Origin: Solwaraspora sp. WMMD792
GTDB lineage: Bacteria > Actinomycetota > Actinomycetes > Mycobacteriales > Micromonosporaceae
Direction of reading: 5' to 3'
DNA: 64,000 nucleotides
Assembly: GCF_029626105.1 (NCBI RefSeq)
Contig: NZ_JARUBH010000009.1
Location: 806,001-870,000, forward strand
Positions 43,184 to 50,624 of this stretch are shown here, piece by piece. The notes under the pieces are model-generated. The model saw only the letters and a list, made by a program, of their open reading frames with translations, made no database searches and was not told where the DNA came from. The first letter of the stretch is position 1; each line of letters opens with the position of its first letter. The translations under genes were made by a program, and so were the position numbers.

Positions 43184-44586
43184 CCGGCATGACCGGCATG
43201 ACCGGCGCGGACGCCGGCGTCGTCACGGTGAATCCGGCAACCGGCGAGGAGTTGGACCGCTATCCGTACACCAGGCCTGAGGACATCGACCGGGTACTCG
43301 ACACCGCCGCCGGCTCGCCCTGGGGCCGGTCGAGTGTCGAGCGGCGGTGTGCGGCGATCCATCGGCTGGGCGACATCCTGGCGCACCGGCGGGAGTCCCT
43401 TGCCGCGCTCGTCACCCTTGAGACGGGCAAGCCCATCCGGCAGGCGAGAGCCGAGATCGACAAGTGTGTCGGCGCCTGCCGCTTCTACGCCGACCAGCTG
43501 CCCGAAATGCTCCGGCCGGAGACCTTCGACATCGACGGCGACACCGCCGTCGTGCGGGTCGCGCCGATCGGCGTCGTGCTCAGCATCCTGCCCTGGAACT
43601 ACCCGTGGTGGCAGGTGATCCGGGCGATGCTGCCGGCGATCGGGGCGGGCGACACGGTCGTGCTCAAGCACGCGGAGTCGGTCACCGGCAGCGCGATGGC
43701 GGTCGCGCAGGTGTTCCAGGATGCCTTCGGCGCCGGCGTCCTGCAGACCGTCGTCGTCGACCCGGCGACCGCGTCGGAGCTGATCGCCGACCGGCGAATC
43801 GCCGCCGTCACCTTCACCGGCAGCGACCGGGTCGGGGCGTTGGTCGCTGCCCGCGCCGGTGCCGCGATCAAGAAGTGCGTGCTCGAACTCGGCGGATCCG
43901 ACCCGTTCATCGTCCTCGCCGACGCCGACATCCCGGCGGCGGCAGCGGCGGCGGTCGAGTCGCGGTTTCTCAACAACGGCCAGAGCTGCATCGCGGCGAA
44001 GCGGATCCTCGTCCACCGCGACGTGTACGACGAGTTCGTGGCCGCGCTGGTGCCGCAGGTCATGCGGTTGGTCGTCGGGGATCCGGCCGACGAGCGGACC
44101 GACGTCGGTCCGCTCGCCCGGAACGACCTGCGCGACCTGCTGCGCGAGCAGCGCGGCCGGGCGCTGGCGGCCGGCGGCCGGATCCTCGCCGAGGTCGCCG
44201 CGCCGGAGACTGCTGCGGGCGCCTGGTTCTCGCCGTCGGTGATCGAGGTGGACAGCGACTCGGTCCTGCTGAGCGAGGAGACATTCGGGCCGCTGGGCGC
44301 GCTCACCGCCGGCGCGGACGACGACGAGCTCGTCGCCTGCGCGAACTCCTCCCGGTACGGGCTCAGCAGCAGCGTGTGGAGCGCCGACGACGACCACGCC
44401 GGGGCCGTGAGCGCCCGGATCCAGGCCGGCGCGGTCTTCGTCAACACGATCTCCGCGACCCACCCGCGGCTGCCCACCGGCGGTGTCAAGGCCAGCGGGT
44501 ACGGACGCGAGCTCGGCCGGTGGGGGGTGCACGAACTGGCGAACGTGCAGGCGCTGCGTATCCGTACCGGGGGAGGTACGCGGTGA
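43180..44586 (+). CDS. NAD(P)-dependent aldehyde dehydrogenase
   Basis: 468 residues. Conserved PWNYPWWQ, KHAESVTGSA cofactor region, FTGSDRVGALVA, general-base Glu236 in LELGGSDP, nucleophile Cys270 in NNGQSCIAAKR, and ETFGPLGAL near the end; succinate-semialdehyde dehydrogenase-like. Expected to oxidise the aldehyde made by the neighbouring TPP decarboxylase. GTG 43180 overlaps the preceding stop (GTGA); the N-terminus repeats M-T-G three times, so later Met starts (43189, 43198) are possible. Confidence 0.92.
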   Translation: MTGMTGMTGADAGVVTVNPATGEELDRYPYTRPEDIDRVLDTAAGSPWGRSSVERRCAAIHRLGDILAHRRESLAALVTLETGKPIRQARAEIDKCVGACRFYADQLPEMLRPETFDIDGDTAVVRVAPIGVVLSILPWNYPWWQVIRAMLPAIGAGDTVVLKHAESVTGSAMAVAQVFQDAFGAGVLQTVVVDPATASELIADRRIAAVTFTGSDRVGALVAARAGAAIKKCVLELGGSDPFIVLADADIPAAAAAAVESRFLNNGQSCIAAKRILVHRDVYDEFVAALVPQVMRLVVGDPADERTDVGPLARNDLRDLLREQRGRALAAGGRILAEVAAPETAAGAWFSPSVIEVDSDSVLLSEETFGPLGALTAGADDDELVACANSSRYGLSSSVWSADDDHAGAVSARIQAGAVFVNTISATHPRLPTGGVKASGYGRELGRWGVHELANVQALRIRTGGGTR

Positions 44587-45803
44587 CGGCGCCACTCGCC
44601 GCGACCTCGTCGCTCACCCGGCCGGCCGACCGGTTGGCGGGGATCGTTCCATCGCGTATCCGGGTGGTGTTCGACCTGGCCGCGGAGCTGGAGGCGCGCG
44701 GGCACCGCGTCATCCACCTCGAGATCGGCCGGCCCGACTTCGACACCCCGCAGGTGGTGAAGGACGCCACGGGCGCGGCGCTCGCCGCCGGGCGGGTGCA
44801 CTACGGACCGAACGCCGGTTCGTGGCAACTGCGTGCGGCGGTTGCGGCGACGCTGGCAGCCTCCGGTGGCCCACGCTACGACCCTGGGTCGGAGATCCTG
44901 GTCACCATCGGCGCGAGTGAGGCGGTGTTCCTCGCCGTCATGGCGTTCTGCGAACCGGGTGACGAGGTCATCGTGCCTGTTCCGGCGTGGCCGGCGTACG
45001 AGGCATGCGTGCGCCTGGCCGGAGCGACGCCGGTGTTCCTCCCGCTCGACCCGGACGACGACCACGTCCTCGACCCGGCGCGGGTGCGCCGGCTGCTGAC
45101 GTCCCGGACCCGGATGGTGGTGGCGTGCACGCCGCACAACCCGACCGGCGCGGTCGTCGACCCCGGTCGGCTCGCGCACCTCGCCGGCATCCTGCGTGGG
45201 AGCCGGGTGCTGGTCCTGGCTGACGAGATCTACCGCGAGCTCGTTTACGACGGCACCCGGCACGTTCCCGTCGCGACGGTGGCCGACCTGGCCGAGCGGA
45301 CGATCACCGTCGGCGGGTTCGCGAAGGCGTACGCGATGGACGGGTGGCGGCTCGGCTGGCTCGCCGGGCCGTCGGGGCTGGTGGCGCCGGCGCTGCGGGT
45401 CCGGCAGTTCACGACGACCTGCCCGCCGACCTTCCTGCAGGACGCGGCGATCGTCGCGTTGCGCGATACCGCGACCGAACGCGAGCAGATGCGCCGGGCG
45501 TTCGCGGTCCGTCGCGCGGGCGCCCTGGAGCTGCTGGGGCGGCAGCGAATCCTGCGGGTCGGGCGGCCGTCGGGGGCGTTCTACCTGTATCTCACCTATC
45601 CGGAACAGCTCGGCCCGGCCGACGAGTTCACTCTGCGGCTGCTCGAAGACGAGCACGTGGCGGTCGTGCCGGGGACCGCCTTCGACCCGACCGGGCGGGG
45701 CAGGCACGCTATCCGGGTGTCGTACGCGGCGTCGCTGGACGACGTACAGGAGGGGATCCGGCGTCTGATCGACTACGCGACCGTGCGCGCCGACGGTGCG
45801 TGA
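44583..45803 (+). CDS. PLP-dependent class I/II aminotransferase
   Basis: 406 residues. Fold-type I aminotransferase (AspC/AlaT/kynurenine-like): VIHLEIGRPDFDTP, VHYGPNAGSWQLRAAVA, CTPHNPTGAVV, LADEIYRELVYDG, PLP Lys248 in GGFAKAYAMDGWRLGW, and Arg for the substrate carboxylate in HAIRVSYA. Would interconvert an amino acid and the 2-oxo acid fed to the decarboxylase. GTG overlaps the dehydrogenase stop by 3 bases; GGGGGAGG lies upstream. Confidence 0.92.
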   Translation: MTAPLAATSSLTRPADRLAGIVPSRIRVVFDLAAELEARGHRVIHLEIGRPDFDTPQVVKDATGAALAAGRVHYGPNAGSWQLRAAVAATLAASGGPRYDPGSEILVTIGASEAVFLAVMAFCEPGDEVIVPVPAWPAYEACVRLAGATPVFLPLDPDDDHVLDPARVRRLLTSRTRMVVACTPHNPTGAVVDPGRLAHLAGILRGSRVLVLADEIYRELVYDGTRHVPVATVADLAERTITVGGFAKAYAMDGWRLGWLAGPSGLVAPALRVRQFTTTCPPTFLQDAAIVALRDTATEREQMRRAFAVRRAGALELLGRQRILRVGRPSGAFYLYLTYPEQLGPADEFTLRLLEDEHVAVVPGTAFDPTGRGRHAIRVSYAASLDDVQEGIRRLIDYATVRADGA

Positions 45804-45828
45804 CCGGCGATCGGTCAGCGGGCGTCGG

Positions 45829-46476
45829 TCAGCGGTAGGCGCGCAGGAAGGCGTCGACCCCGTCGGTGATGATCGCCGACAGCTCCGCCGATTCGGCCGC
45901 CTGCGCCTGCTGCCACCGGTCCGCGACCATCTCCAGCGCAAGGCTGACGGTGAGGGCGGTGAAGTGCCGCGCCGCGAGGCGGGGGTCCGGGGCCCGGATT
46001 TCGCCCGTGGCGGCGAGCCCGGCGAACCGATCCTCGAGCATCCGTTCGGGGCGGTCACGCACCGTCTCCGGGAGGCGCGGAACCGACCGCTGTTGGGAGA
46101 CCAACCGGCGGAAGGCGACATAGTCGGACGAGGGGAAGGTCTGGTTGACGATGCGGTGCCCGAAGGCGGTCAGTGCCTCACGCAGGTCGCGCCCAACCGT
46201 CAGCTCCTCGTCGATCGCGGCACGAACGGTGCTCACCAGCGCGTCGCTCACCCGTTCGAGCACCCGCAGGAAGACGGTCTCCTTGTCGCCGAAGTGGTCG
46301 TAGACGGTCCGCTTGGACACCTGGGCGCGCGCCGCGACCGCGTCCACGCTGGTGCGCTCGTACCCCTCGGTGATGAACAGGGTCTCGGCCGCGTCCAGGA
46401 TCGCGGCCTTCTTGCCCTCGGACCGCCGCCGGCGGCCGGGGGTCTGCACGTCCGCGATAGCCCTCGACACGGTCAC
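45829..46476 (-). CDS. TetR-family transcriptional regulator
   Basis: 215 residues from the preferred GTG 46476. N-terminal TetR HTH: KKAAILDAAETLFITEGYERTSVDAVAARAQVSKRTVYDHFGDKETVFLRVL; C-terminal ligand domain of the AcrR/TetR_C type. Convergent with the aminotransferase gene and divergent from the gene at 46572. Palindromic sites at 46532-46548 and 47399-47420 suggest that it controls the unrecognised gene and the ABC exporter. The GTG at 46518 is an in-frame alternative start. Confidence 0.85.
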   Translation of the reverse strand: MTVSRAIADVQTPGRRRRSEGKKAAILDAAETLFITEGYERTSVDAVAARAQVSKRTVYDHFGDKETVFLRVLERVSDALVSTVRAAIDEELTVGRDLREALTAFGHRIVNQTFPSSDYVAFRRLVSQQRSVPRLPETVRDRPERMLEDRFAGLAATGEIRAPDPRLAARHFTALTVSLALEMVADRWQQAQAAESAELSAIITDGVDAFLRAYR

Positions 46477-46531
46477 AGCGTACGCCCAGCCGGGCGCTAT
46501 CCACACCGGCAGGTGCACTTGCCGGGCAATA

Positions 46532-46548
46532 AGTAAACTATTTAGTGT
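46532..46548. promoter_or_regulatory. Putative TetR operator, site 1
   Basis: AT-rich segment AGTAAACTATTTAGTGT with the inverted arms ACTA-TT-TAGT. Its complement begins ACACTAAATAGTTTA and matches 12 of 15 bases of the site upstream of the ABC exporter (ACACTAAACGGTGTA). Lies between the TetR gene and the divergent gene at 46572. Confidence 0.5.
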
Positions 46549-46571
46549 GTTTTGTCTCAGGGGGTGGGGCT

Positions 46572-47366
46572 ATGGACAACAGGTTCAGGCGCGTGGCGTG
46601 CCTGGTCGACAGCATGCCGGCGGAGGTCGCCGCGGACGAGCCCTGGATCGTCGTGGCGACGGCGCCCGCGACATCCGGCGGCGGGTCACCGCGCCCCGTC
46701 GCCCTGACCGGCGACGAGCTGCAAGTTTGGGTGCGACGCCAGGTGGCGGTCTGGCCGGCACCCATTCCGATCGGCGTCGACCAGCCGCAGTCGCGGTCCG
46801 GAGGTGTCACCTTCGCGTCGGCACACCTGACGGCGGGACCAGCGGGCCGGTACCACTGCGCGTTGGAGGCGGACGGCTCGTCGCTGTTCGCGCTCGCGGT
46901 GGGCGCGCTGCGCGACAGTCCAGATGACGGCGCACAGGTCTGGGCGCTCGGGGAGGGCGCGGTGGCCTGGCTCACCGTCGCGACGCTGCGGCTGGCGGCA
47001 GCTTACGCCGAGTACGTGGGCGCCCTCGGCAACGCCGTGGTCCAGCTGGGCATCGCCTCGGGCAGGCCGGGCGGCGGCGCCGTGCCGTACGAGGTGTGGC
47101 GCCACGGCGATCACGGTTACGCGCCGGCGGGGCGTCGGCTGGTCCGCGTCGAGCCCGCCAGCCGGCCGGTCGACCTCGCCGCCTGCCTGTCCGCCGACCT
47201 GACGAAGGTCTCCCGGGCGTTCGTGGTCGAGGTGCTGCGGCAGTTCGGGCTCGCCGGATCCCGGCACTTCACGCCGGCTGGAGCGCTTCGCTGCCGCAAC
47301 TTCACCGGGTACGACGAGCGGATCCGGGCCTGGGCCGAGGCGATCGGGGTGCCGTTCGAGTCCTGA
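46572..47366 (+). CDS. Unrecognised protein, 264 residues
   Basis: No family recognised. Soluble, no signal peptide or membrane helix. Features: ALTGDELQVWVRRQVAVWPAPIPIGVD near the N-terminus, AWLTVATLRLAAAYAEYVGALGNAVVQLGIASG in the middle, FTGYDERIRAWAEAIGVPFES at the end. Starts at ATG 46572 with GGGGGTGG 5 nt upstream. Located between a TetR regulator and an ABC exporter, with related operator-like sites before this gene and before the exporter, so it probably belongs to the same regulon. Confidence 0.6.
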   Translation: MDNRFRRVACLVDSMPAEVAADEPWIVVATAPATSGGGSPRPVALTGDELQVWVRRQVAVWPAPIPIGVDQPQSRSGGVTFASAHLTAGPAGRYHCALEADGSSLFALAVGALRDSPDDGAQVWALGEGAVAWLTVATLRLAAAYAEYVGALGNAVVQLGIASGRPGGGAVPYEVWRHGDHGYAPAGRRLVRVEPASRPVDLAACLSADLTKVSRAFVVEVLRQFGLAGSRHFTPAGALRCRNFTGYDERIRAWAEAIGVPFES

Positions 47367-47398
47367 GTCCGACCGAATTCGCCGTCGCCGCCCCGACT

Positions 47399-47420
47399 TA
47401 CTACACTAAACGGTGTAGTT
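47399..47420. promoter_or_regulatory. Putative TetR operator, site 2
   Basis: Perfect inverted repeat ACTACAC-TAAACG-GTGTAGT (47400-47419), 23 bp before the ATG of the ABC exporter ATPase. A second overlapping dyad ACTAAAC...GTTTAGT (47405-47424) is also present. Shares a core with site 1. Confidence 0.6.
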
Positions 47421-47442
47421 TAGTTTTCGGAGGGGGAGGCAC

Positions 47443-48393
47443 ATGCCAGCGAACAGGTCGAGATCCCGAGAGACGCCGGCCGTCGGCATCCGGGCGTACC
47501 GACTGACAAAGAGGTACGGCACCAGGGTCGCGGTGGACCAGTTGTCCTTCACCGCCCAGCCCGGGGTCGTCACCGGGTTCCTCGGCCCCAACGGGGCGGG
47601 CAAGAGCACGACGATGCGCATGCTGCTCGGCCTGACCGCGCCGACCGCCGGCACCATCACCATCGGCGGCCGGCACATCACCGACCTCGACGACCCGGCG
47701 CGCACCGTCGGCGCGCTGCTGGACGCCCGGGCGGTGCATCCGCACCGCACCGCGTCCGACCACCTGCTGGCCTTCGCCCAGACCATGGGCCTGCGCCGCG
47801 AGCGGGTCGACGAGGTGCTCGACCTGGTGGGGCTGACGCATGCCGCCGGGCGCCGGACCGGCGAGTTCTCCCTGGGCATGAACCAACGGCTCGGCATCGC
47901 CACGGCTCTGCTCGGCGACCCCGGCGTCCTGGTGCTCGACGAGCCGCTCAACGGCCTCGACCCGGAAGGAATCCGCTGGATCCGTACCTTGATGCGCGAT
48001 CTCGCCGGGGAGGGACGTACCGTCCTGTTCTCCAGCCACCTCATGTCGGAGATGGAGCTCACCGCCGACAACCTCGTCGTCGTCGGGCAGGGCCGCCTGA
48101 TCGCCGAGGCAGCCCTCGACGACTTCGTCCGGGCCAACACGACGCAGGCGGTCACCGTCCGGGCCGTGTCACCGGCCGAGCTCGCCCGAGCGCTGGACCG
48201 GGTCGGGATCAGCTACACCCCCGGGCCGGCGTCCTCGTTCGTCGTCACCGGGGCGGACACCGCGACGGTCGGCAAGGTCGCTGCGGCGGAAGGGATCGTC
48301 CTCGACGAACTCACCCGGGTGCGCGAATCGCTGGAAGACGTCTTCCTCCGGCTCACCCACGACGTCACCGAGTACGAAGGACATGCGGCATGA
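47443..48393 (+). CDS. ABC exporter ATP-binding protein
   Basis: 316 residues. Walker A FLGPNGAGKSTTM, signature FSLGMNQR (variant of LSGGQ), Walker B VLVLDEPLNGLDPEGI, switch His in LFSSHLMSEME; C-terminal extension of the DUF4162-like type after residue 220. Typical of ABC-2 exporters for antibiotics or lipids. ATG with GGAGGGGGAGG upstream, behind the TetR-like operator. Overlaps the permease gene by 4 bp. Confidence 0.92.
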   Translation: MPANRSRSRETPAVGIRAYRLTKRYGTRVAVDQLSFTAQPGVVTGFLGPNGAGKSTTMRMLLGLTAPTAGTITIGGRHITDLDDPARTVGALLDARAVHPHRTASDHLLAFAQTMGLRRERVDEVLDLVGLTHAAGRRTGEFSLGMNQRLGIATALLGDPGVLVLDEPLNGLDPEGIRWIRTLMRDLAGEGRTVLFSSHLMSEMELTADNLVVVGQGRLIAEAALDDFVRANTTQAVTVRAVSPAELARALDRVGISYTPGPASSFVVTGADTATVGKVAAAEGIVLDELTRVRESLEDVFLRLTHDVTEYEGHAA

Positions 48394-49145
48394 ACCTGCT
48401 CCGCTCCGAATGGACCAAGCTCCGTAGCGTCCGCGGCACCTGGATCGCGGCGGTGAGCACCGTTGCCTCCGCAGCGGTCCTCGGCGTTCTCGGGATCTCC
48501 GATCTGCTCGGCGGGTCGCCGGCCGACCTGCCCGACGGCTGGGACCCGACCGCGACGAGCCTGCGGGGCTTCCTCTTCGCGCAGCTGATCATCGGCATGC
48601 TGGGCGCGCTCAGCGTCACACCCGAGTACGGCACCGGCATGATCGGAACCAGCCTCGTCTTCGTCCCCGCCCGGTCGCGCCTGCTCGCCGCCAAGGCCAC
48701 CGTGGTGGCTGCGGTCGCGCTCGTCGTCGGATTCCTCACGACGGTGCTCAGCTTCGGCGTCGTGCAGGTGGTACTCATCGGTGCGAGCCTCCCGGCGGCA
48801 GGTCCCGGCGACCCGGGTGTCGTCCGCGCACTCGTCGCCGGCACGCTCTATCTGACGCTGATCAGCCTGCTCGGGGTCGCCGTGGGCAGCCTGACCCGGT
48901 CGACCACCGCCAGTCTCGCGGCGCTCGTCGGCGCACTCCTGCTCGTGCCGGCGCTCGGGCCGGGACTGCCGGGGGCCCTCGGAGACTTGTTCGCGCGGTA
49001 CTGGCCGGTCACCGCCGGGCAGGCGGCGTACGCCGTCGTCCCGGTCGACGGCGTCGCCCCCGGACTCGGACTGGGGCTGCTGGCACTCGCCGCTGCCGGC
49101 ACCGGCGTCGCCAGCCACGTGGCGCTACGCGTCCGCGACATCTGA
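48390..49145 (+). CDS. ABC-2 type exporter permease
   Basis: 251 residues, six hydrophobic segments. Starts MNLLRSEWTKLRSVRGTW, the common beginning of actinomycete ABC-2 permeases (S-E-W-T-K-L-R-S). Partner of the ATPase just upstream (ATGA overlap). Substrate unknown; TetR control suggests a toxic or signalling small molecule. Confidence 0.88.
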   Translation: MNLLRSEWTKLRSVRGTWIAAVSTVASAAVLGVLGISDLLGGSPADLPDGWDPTATSLRGFLFAQLIIGMLGALSVTPEYGTGMIGTSLVFVPARSRLLAAKATVVAAVALVVGFLTTVLSFGVVQVVLIGASLPAAGPGDPGVVRALVAGTLYLTLISLLGVAVGSLTRSTTASLAALVGALLLVPALGPGLPGALGDLFARYWPVTAGQAAYAVVPVDGVAPGLGLGLLALAAAGTGVASHVALRVRDI

Positions 49146-49174
49146 CGGCGCCGGTGCCGTGGTCGCGGGCCGCC

Positions 49175-49204
49175 GTGAGATCGACGTCCCGTACCGTCCG
49201 GCTG
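49175..49204 (+). repeat. 30-bp near copy of a secreted-protein gene start
   Basis: 28 of 30 bases match the start of the coding region at 35067 (GTGAGATCGA..GTCCCGTACCGTCCG). Here the frame does not lead to a secreted protein. Looks like a remnant of a related gene whose body was lost. The rest of the 49146-49304 gap shows nothing else. Confidence 0.45.
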
Positions 49205-49304
49205 CCATTGCCTGCGGCTCGGACCTGACCGGGCAACGGATTACCCGTCAGCCGGAGATACTTGAGTCGTCACCGATGGTCCTGACGGTCTGGGAGCGCC
49301 CAAC

Positions 49305-49967
49305 ATGTCCGTTCCACCTCGGGTGTGGTCAGCCACGCTGCTCAGCGCAGTGGTCATCGCCGCCCTCGTCGCCTGCTCTGCTCCGGGCGACGACGACCTG
49401 GACGACGGTCCGTCTGAGCCCACCAGGAAGGCCCTTTCGTTCGCTGCCGTCGAGGACCTCGGTCCGGCGTGTGAAGACATCGAGGGCGGCTATCCCGACG
49501 CGCCCGAGTACGTCGGCGACGGCCCACATCCCATGGCGGTCCTGGTCAACGAGTTCGACACCGACGTCCAGTTCAACGATCCGGACTATCGAGAGTGGAA
49601 GCTGATGAACAATGTGTCCACCGGTGACCCGCTGGACAAACCCGACTCGCCTTCAGAAGTCACACTGCTGGCCTGCGGCTTTACCCGACCGGGCGACGAT
49701 CTGATTGACAAGTGCTCATACAAGGCGCCCCTCGGCCTCACCGCGTCGATCGAGTACCCCTTGTACAACAAGCACTACACGATGGTCGTCTACGAGCTGC
49801 ACACCGGCCGGGAGGTCGCCAGGGCAGAGCTGGACGCGCGGTTCCGACAGTCGACCCCGACCTGCCCGTTCACGGTCGAAGGCAACTTCGAAAAGATCTA
49901 CGCGAGGTCACTGAACCTGCACCTGTACGAGCCCTTTCGCGACCTGGTGACGGAGCCCGCCACGTGA
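49305..49967 (+). CDS. Putative lipoprotein, function unknown
   Basis: 220 residues. Signal peptide with lipobox LVAC (TLLSAVVIAALVACSAPGDDD), an acidic linker, then a domain of about 170 residues with five Cys (CEDI, LLACGF, KCSYKAPL, TCPF), suggesting disulfides outside the cell. No family recognised. Start ATG 49305; no strong ribosome site. Confidence 0.6.
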   Translation: MSVPPRVWSATLLSAVVIAALVACSAPGDDDLDDGPSEPTRKALSFAAVEDLGPACEDIEGGYPDAPEYVGDGPHPMAVLVNEFDTDVQFNDPDYREWKLMNNVSTGDPLDKPDSPSEVTLLACGFTRPGDDLIDKCSYKAPLGLTASIEYPLYNKHYTMVVYELHTGREVARAELDARFRQSTPTCPFTVEGNFEKIYARSLNLHLYEPFRDLVTEPAT

Positions 49968-50101
49968 CAGCTGGCAGGCTGCGGCGGAGCGACTCCCGCG
50001 CCCGGCACCGCATCCGGTCAGCGCTCCAGCTTGGGGAGCCCCGGACCCGTGACGCGGTGGGCCGAGGGCTCCCCGCAGCGGTACGGCGGGTGCGGGCAGG
50101 G

Positions 50102-50299
50102 TCAGTGGGCCGGGGCGGGCGGGGCGGCGACGAACGCGTACCAGGCACCAGGGGAGAAGATCAGGGTCGGCCCGCCGGTGTCCTTGCTGTCACGGACCAG
50201 CACCCGCCCCGGCAGGTTGTCGGCGACCTCCACGCAGTTGCCGCCGTTGCTGCCGCTACGGCTCGACGTGCGCCACTGCGGCGCGCTCTTCATGCTCAT
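50102..50299 (-). CDS. DUF397 domain protein
   Basis: 65 residues. DUF397 hallmark WRTSSRSGSNGGNCVEVAD and VLVRDSKDTGGPTLIFSPGAWYAFV. In actinomycetes such small proteins usually sit next to a helix-turn-helix (DUF5753) regulator and act in an antitoxin-like or developmental pair; no such regulator is adjacent here. Its ATG overlaps the end of the truncated DUF488 gene by 4 bp. Confidence 0.88.
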   Translation of the reverse strand: MSMKSAPQWRTSSRSGSNGGNCVEVADNLPGRVLVRDSKDTGGPTLIFSPGAWYAFVAAPPAPAH

Positions 50300-50535
50300 C
50301 GATCACCCTTCAGTTCCCGCCGGTGCTCGTAGGCGATCCCGGCCGCGTTCAACGCCTTCGCCAGTGCCGATTTGCTGAACCCCGGCTTACGGGAGATCGG
50401 CGTCAGTCGTACATCCACCAGGCGACTGACCCCGGCCGCGCGCAACTCCGCGATCAGCCCGTCGACACTGCGGCCTTCGTACCCGATGCCGATCAGTCCG
50501 GCTGCTGGCGAGATCACTTCCTCACCCTGCCACAT
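50296..50535 (-). CDS. Truncated DUF488-family protein
   Basis: 79 residues. N-terminal half of DUF488: IGIGYEGRSVDGLIAELRAAGVSRLVDVR then SRKPGFSKSALAKALNAAGIAYEHRREL. Full-length members continue for 50-100 more residues with further conserved Arg/Cys positions; here the frame ends at KGDR and overlaps the DUF397 start. Either a remnant or a deliberately short form coupled to DUF397. Start 50535 (ATG) or 50517 (GTG preceded by GAGGAA). Confidence 0.55.
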   Translation of the reverse strand: MWQGEEVISPAAGLIGIGYEGRSVDGLIAELRAAGVSRLVDVRLTPISRKPGFSKSALAKALNAAGIAYEHRRELKGDR

Positions 50536-50561
50536 TCGGTGCTGCGGTAGGTGCCCAGCGT

Positions 50562-50603
50562 GCCGGTGTGCCGTCGAGGCGGGCGCCTCGACGGCACACC
50601 GGC
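50562..50603 (-). terminator. Terminator of the NucA/NucB-like gene
   Basis: Perfect hairpin, 19-bp arms (GCCGGTGTGCCGTCGAGGC and complement) with a 4-nt GGGC loop, 21 nt past the stop of the nuclease gene. Confidence 0.85.
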
Positions 50604-50624
50604 GAACGATCCGGCTCGACGTGG

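Noticed and set aside
37809-45803. Ectoine-degradation cluster because of the threonine dehydratase-like gene
   Set aside because: No ectoine hydrolase, deacetylase or EutC partner; RidA fusion and TPP decarboxylase do not fit.
43599-46121. 840-residue minus-strand frame across the dehydrogenase and aminotransferase genes
   Set aside because: Antisense to two clear enzymes with intact catalytic residues.
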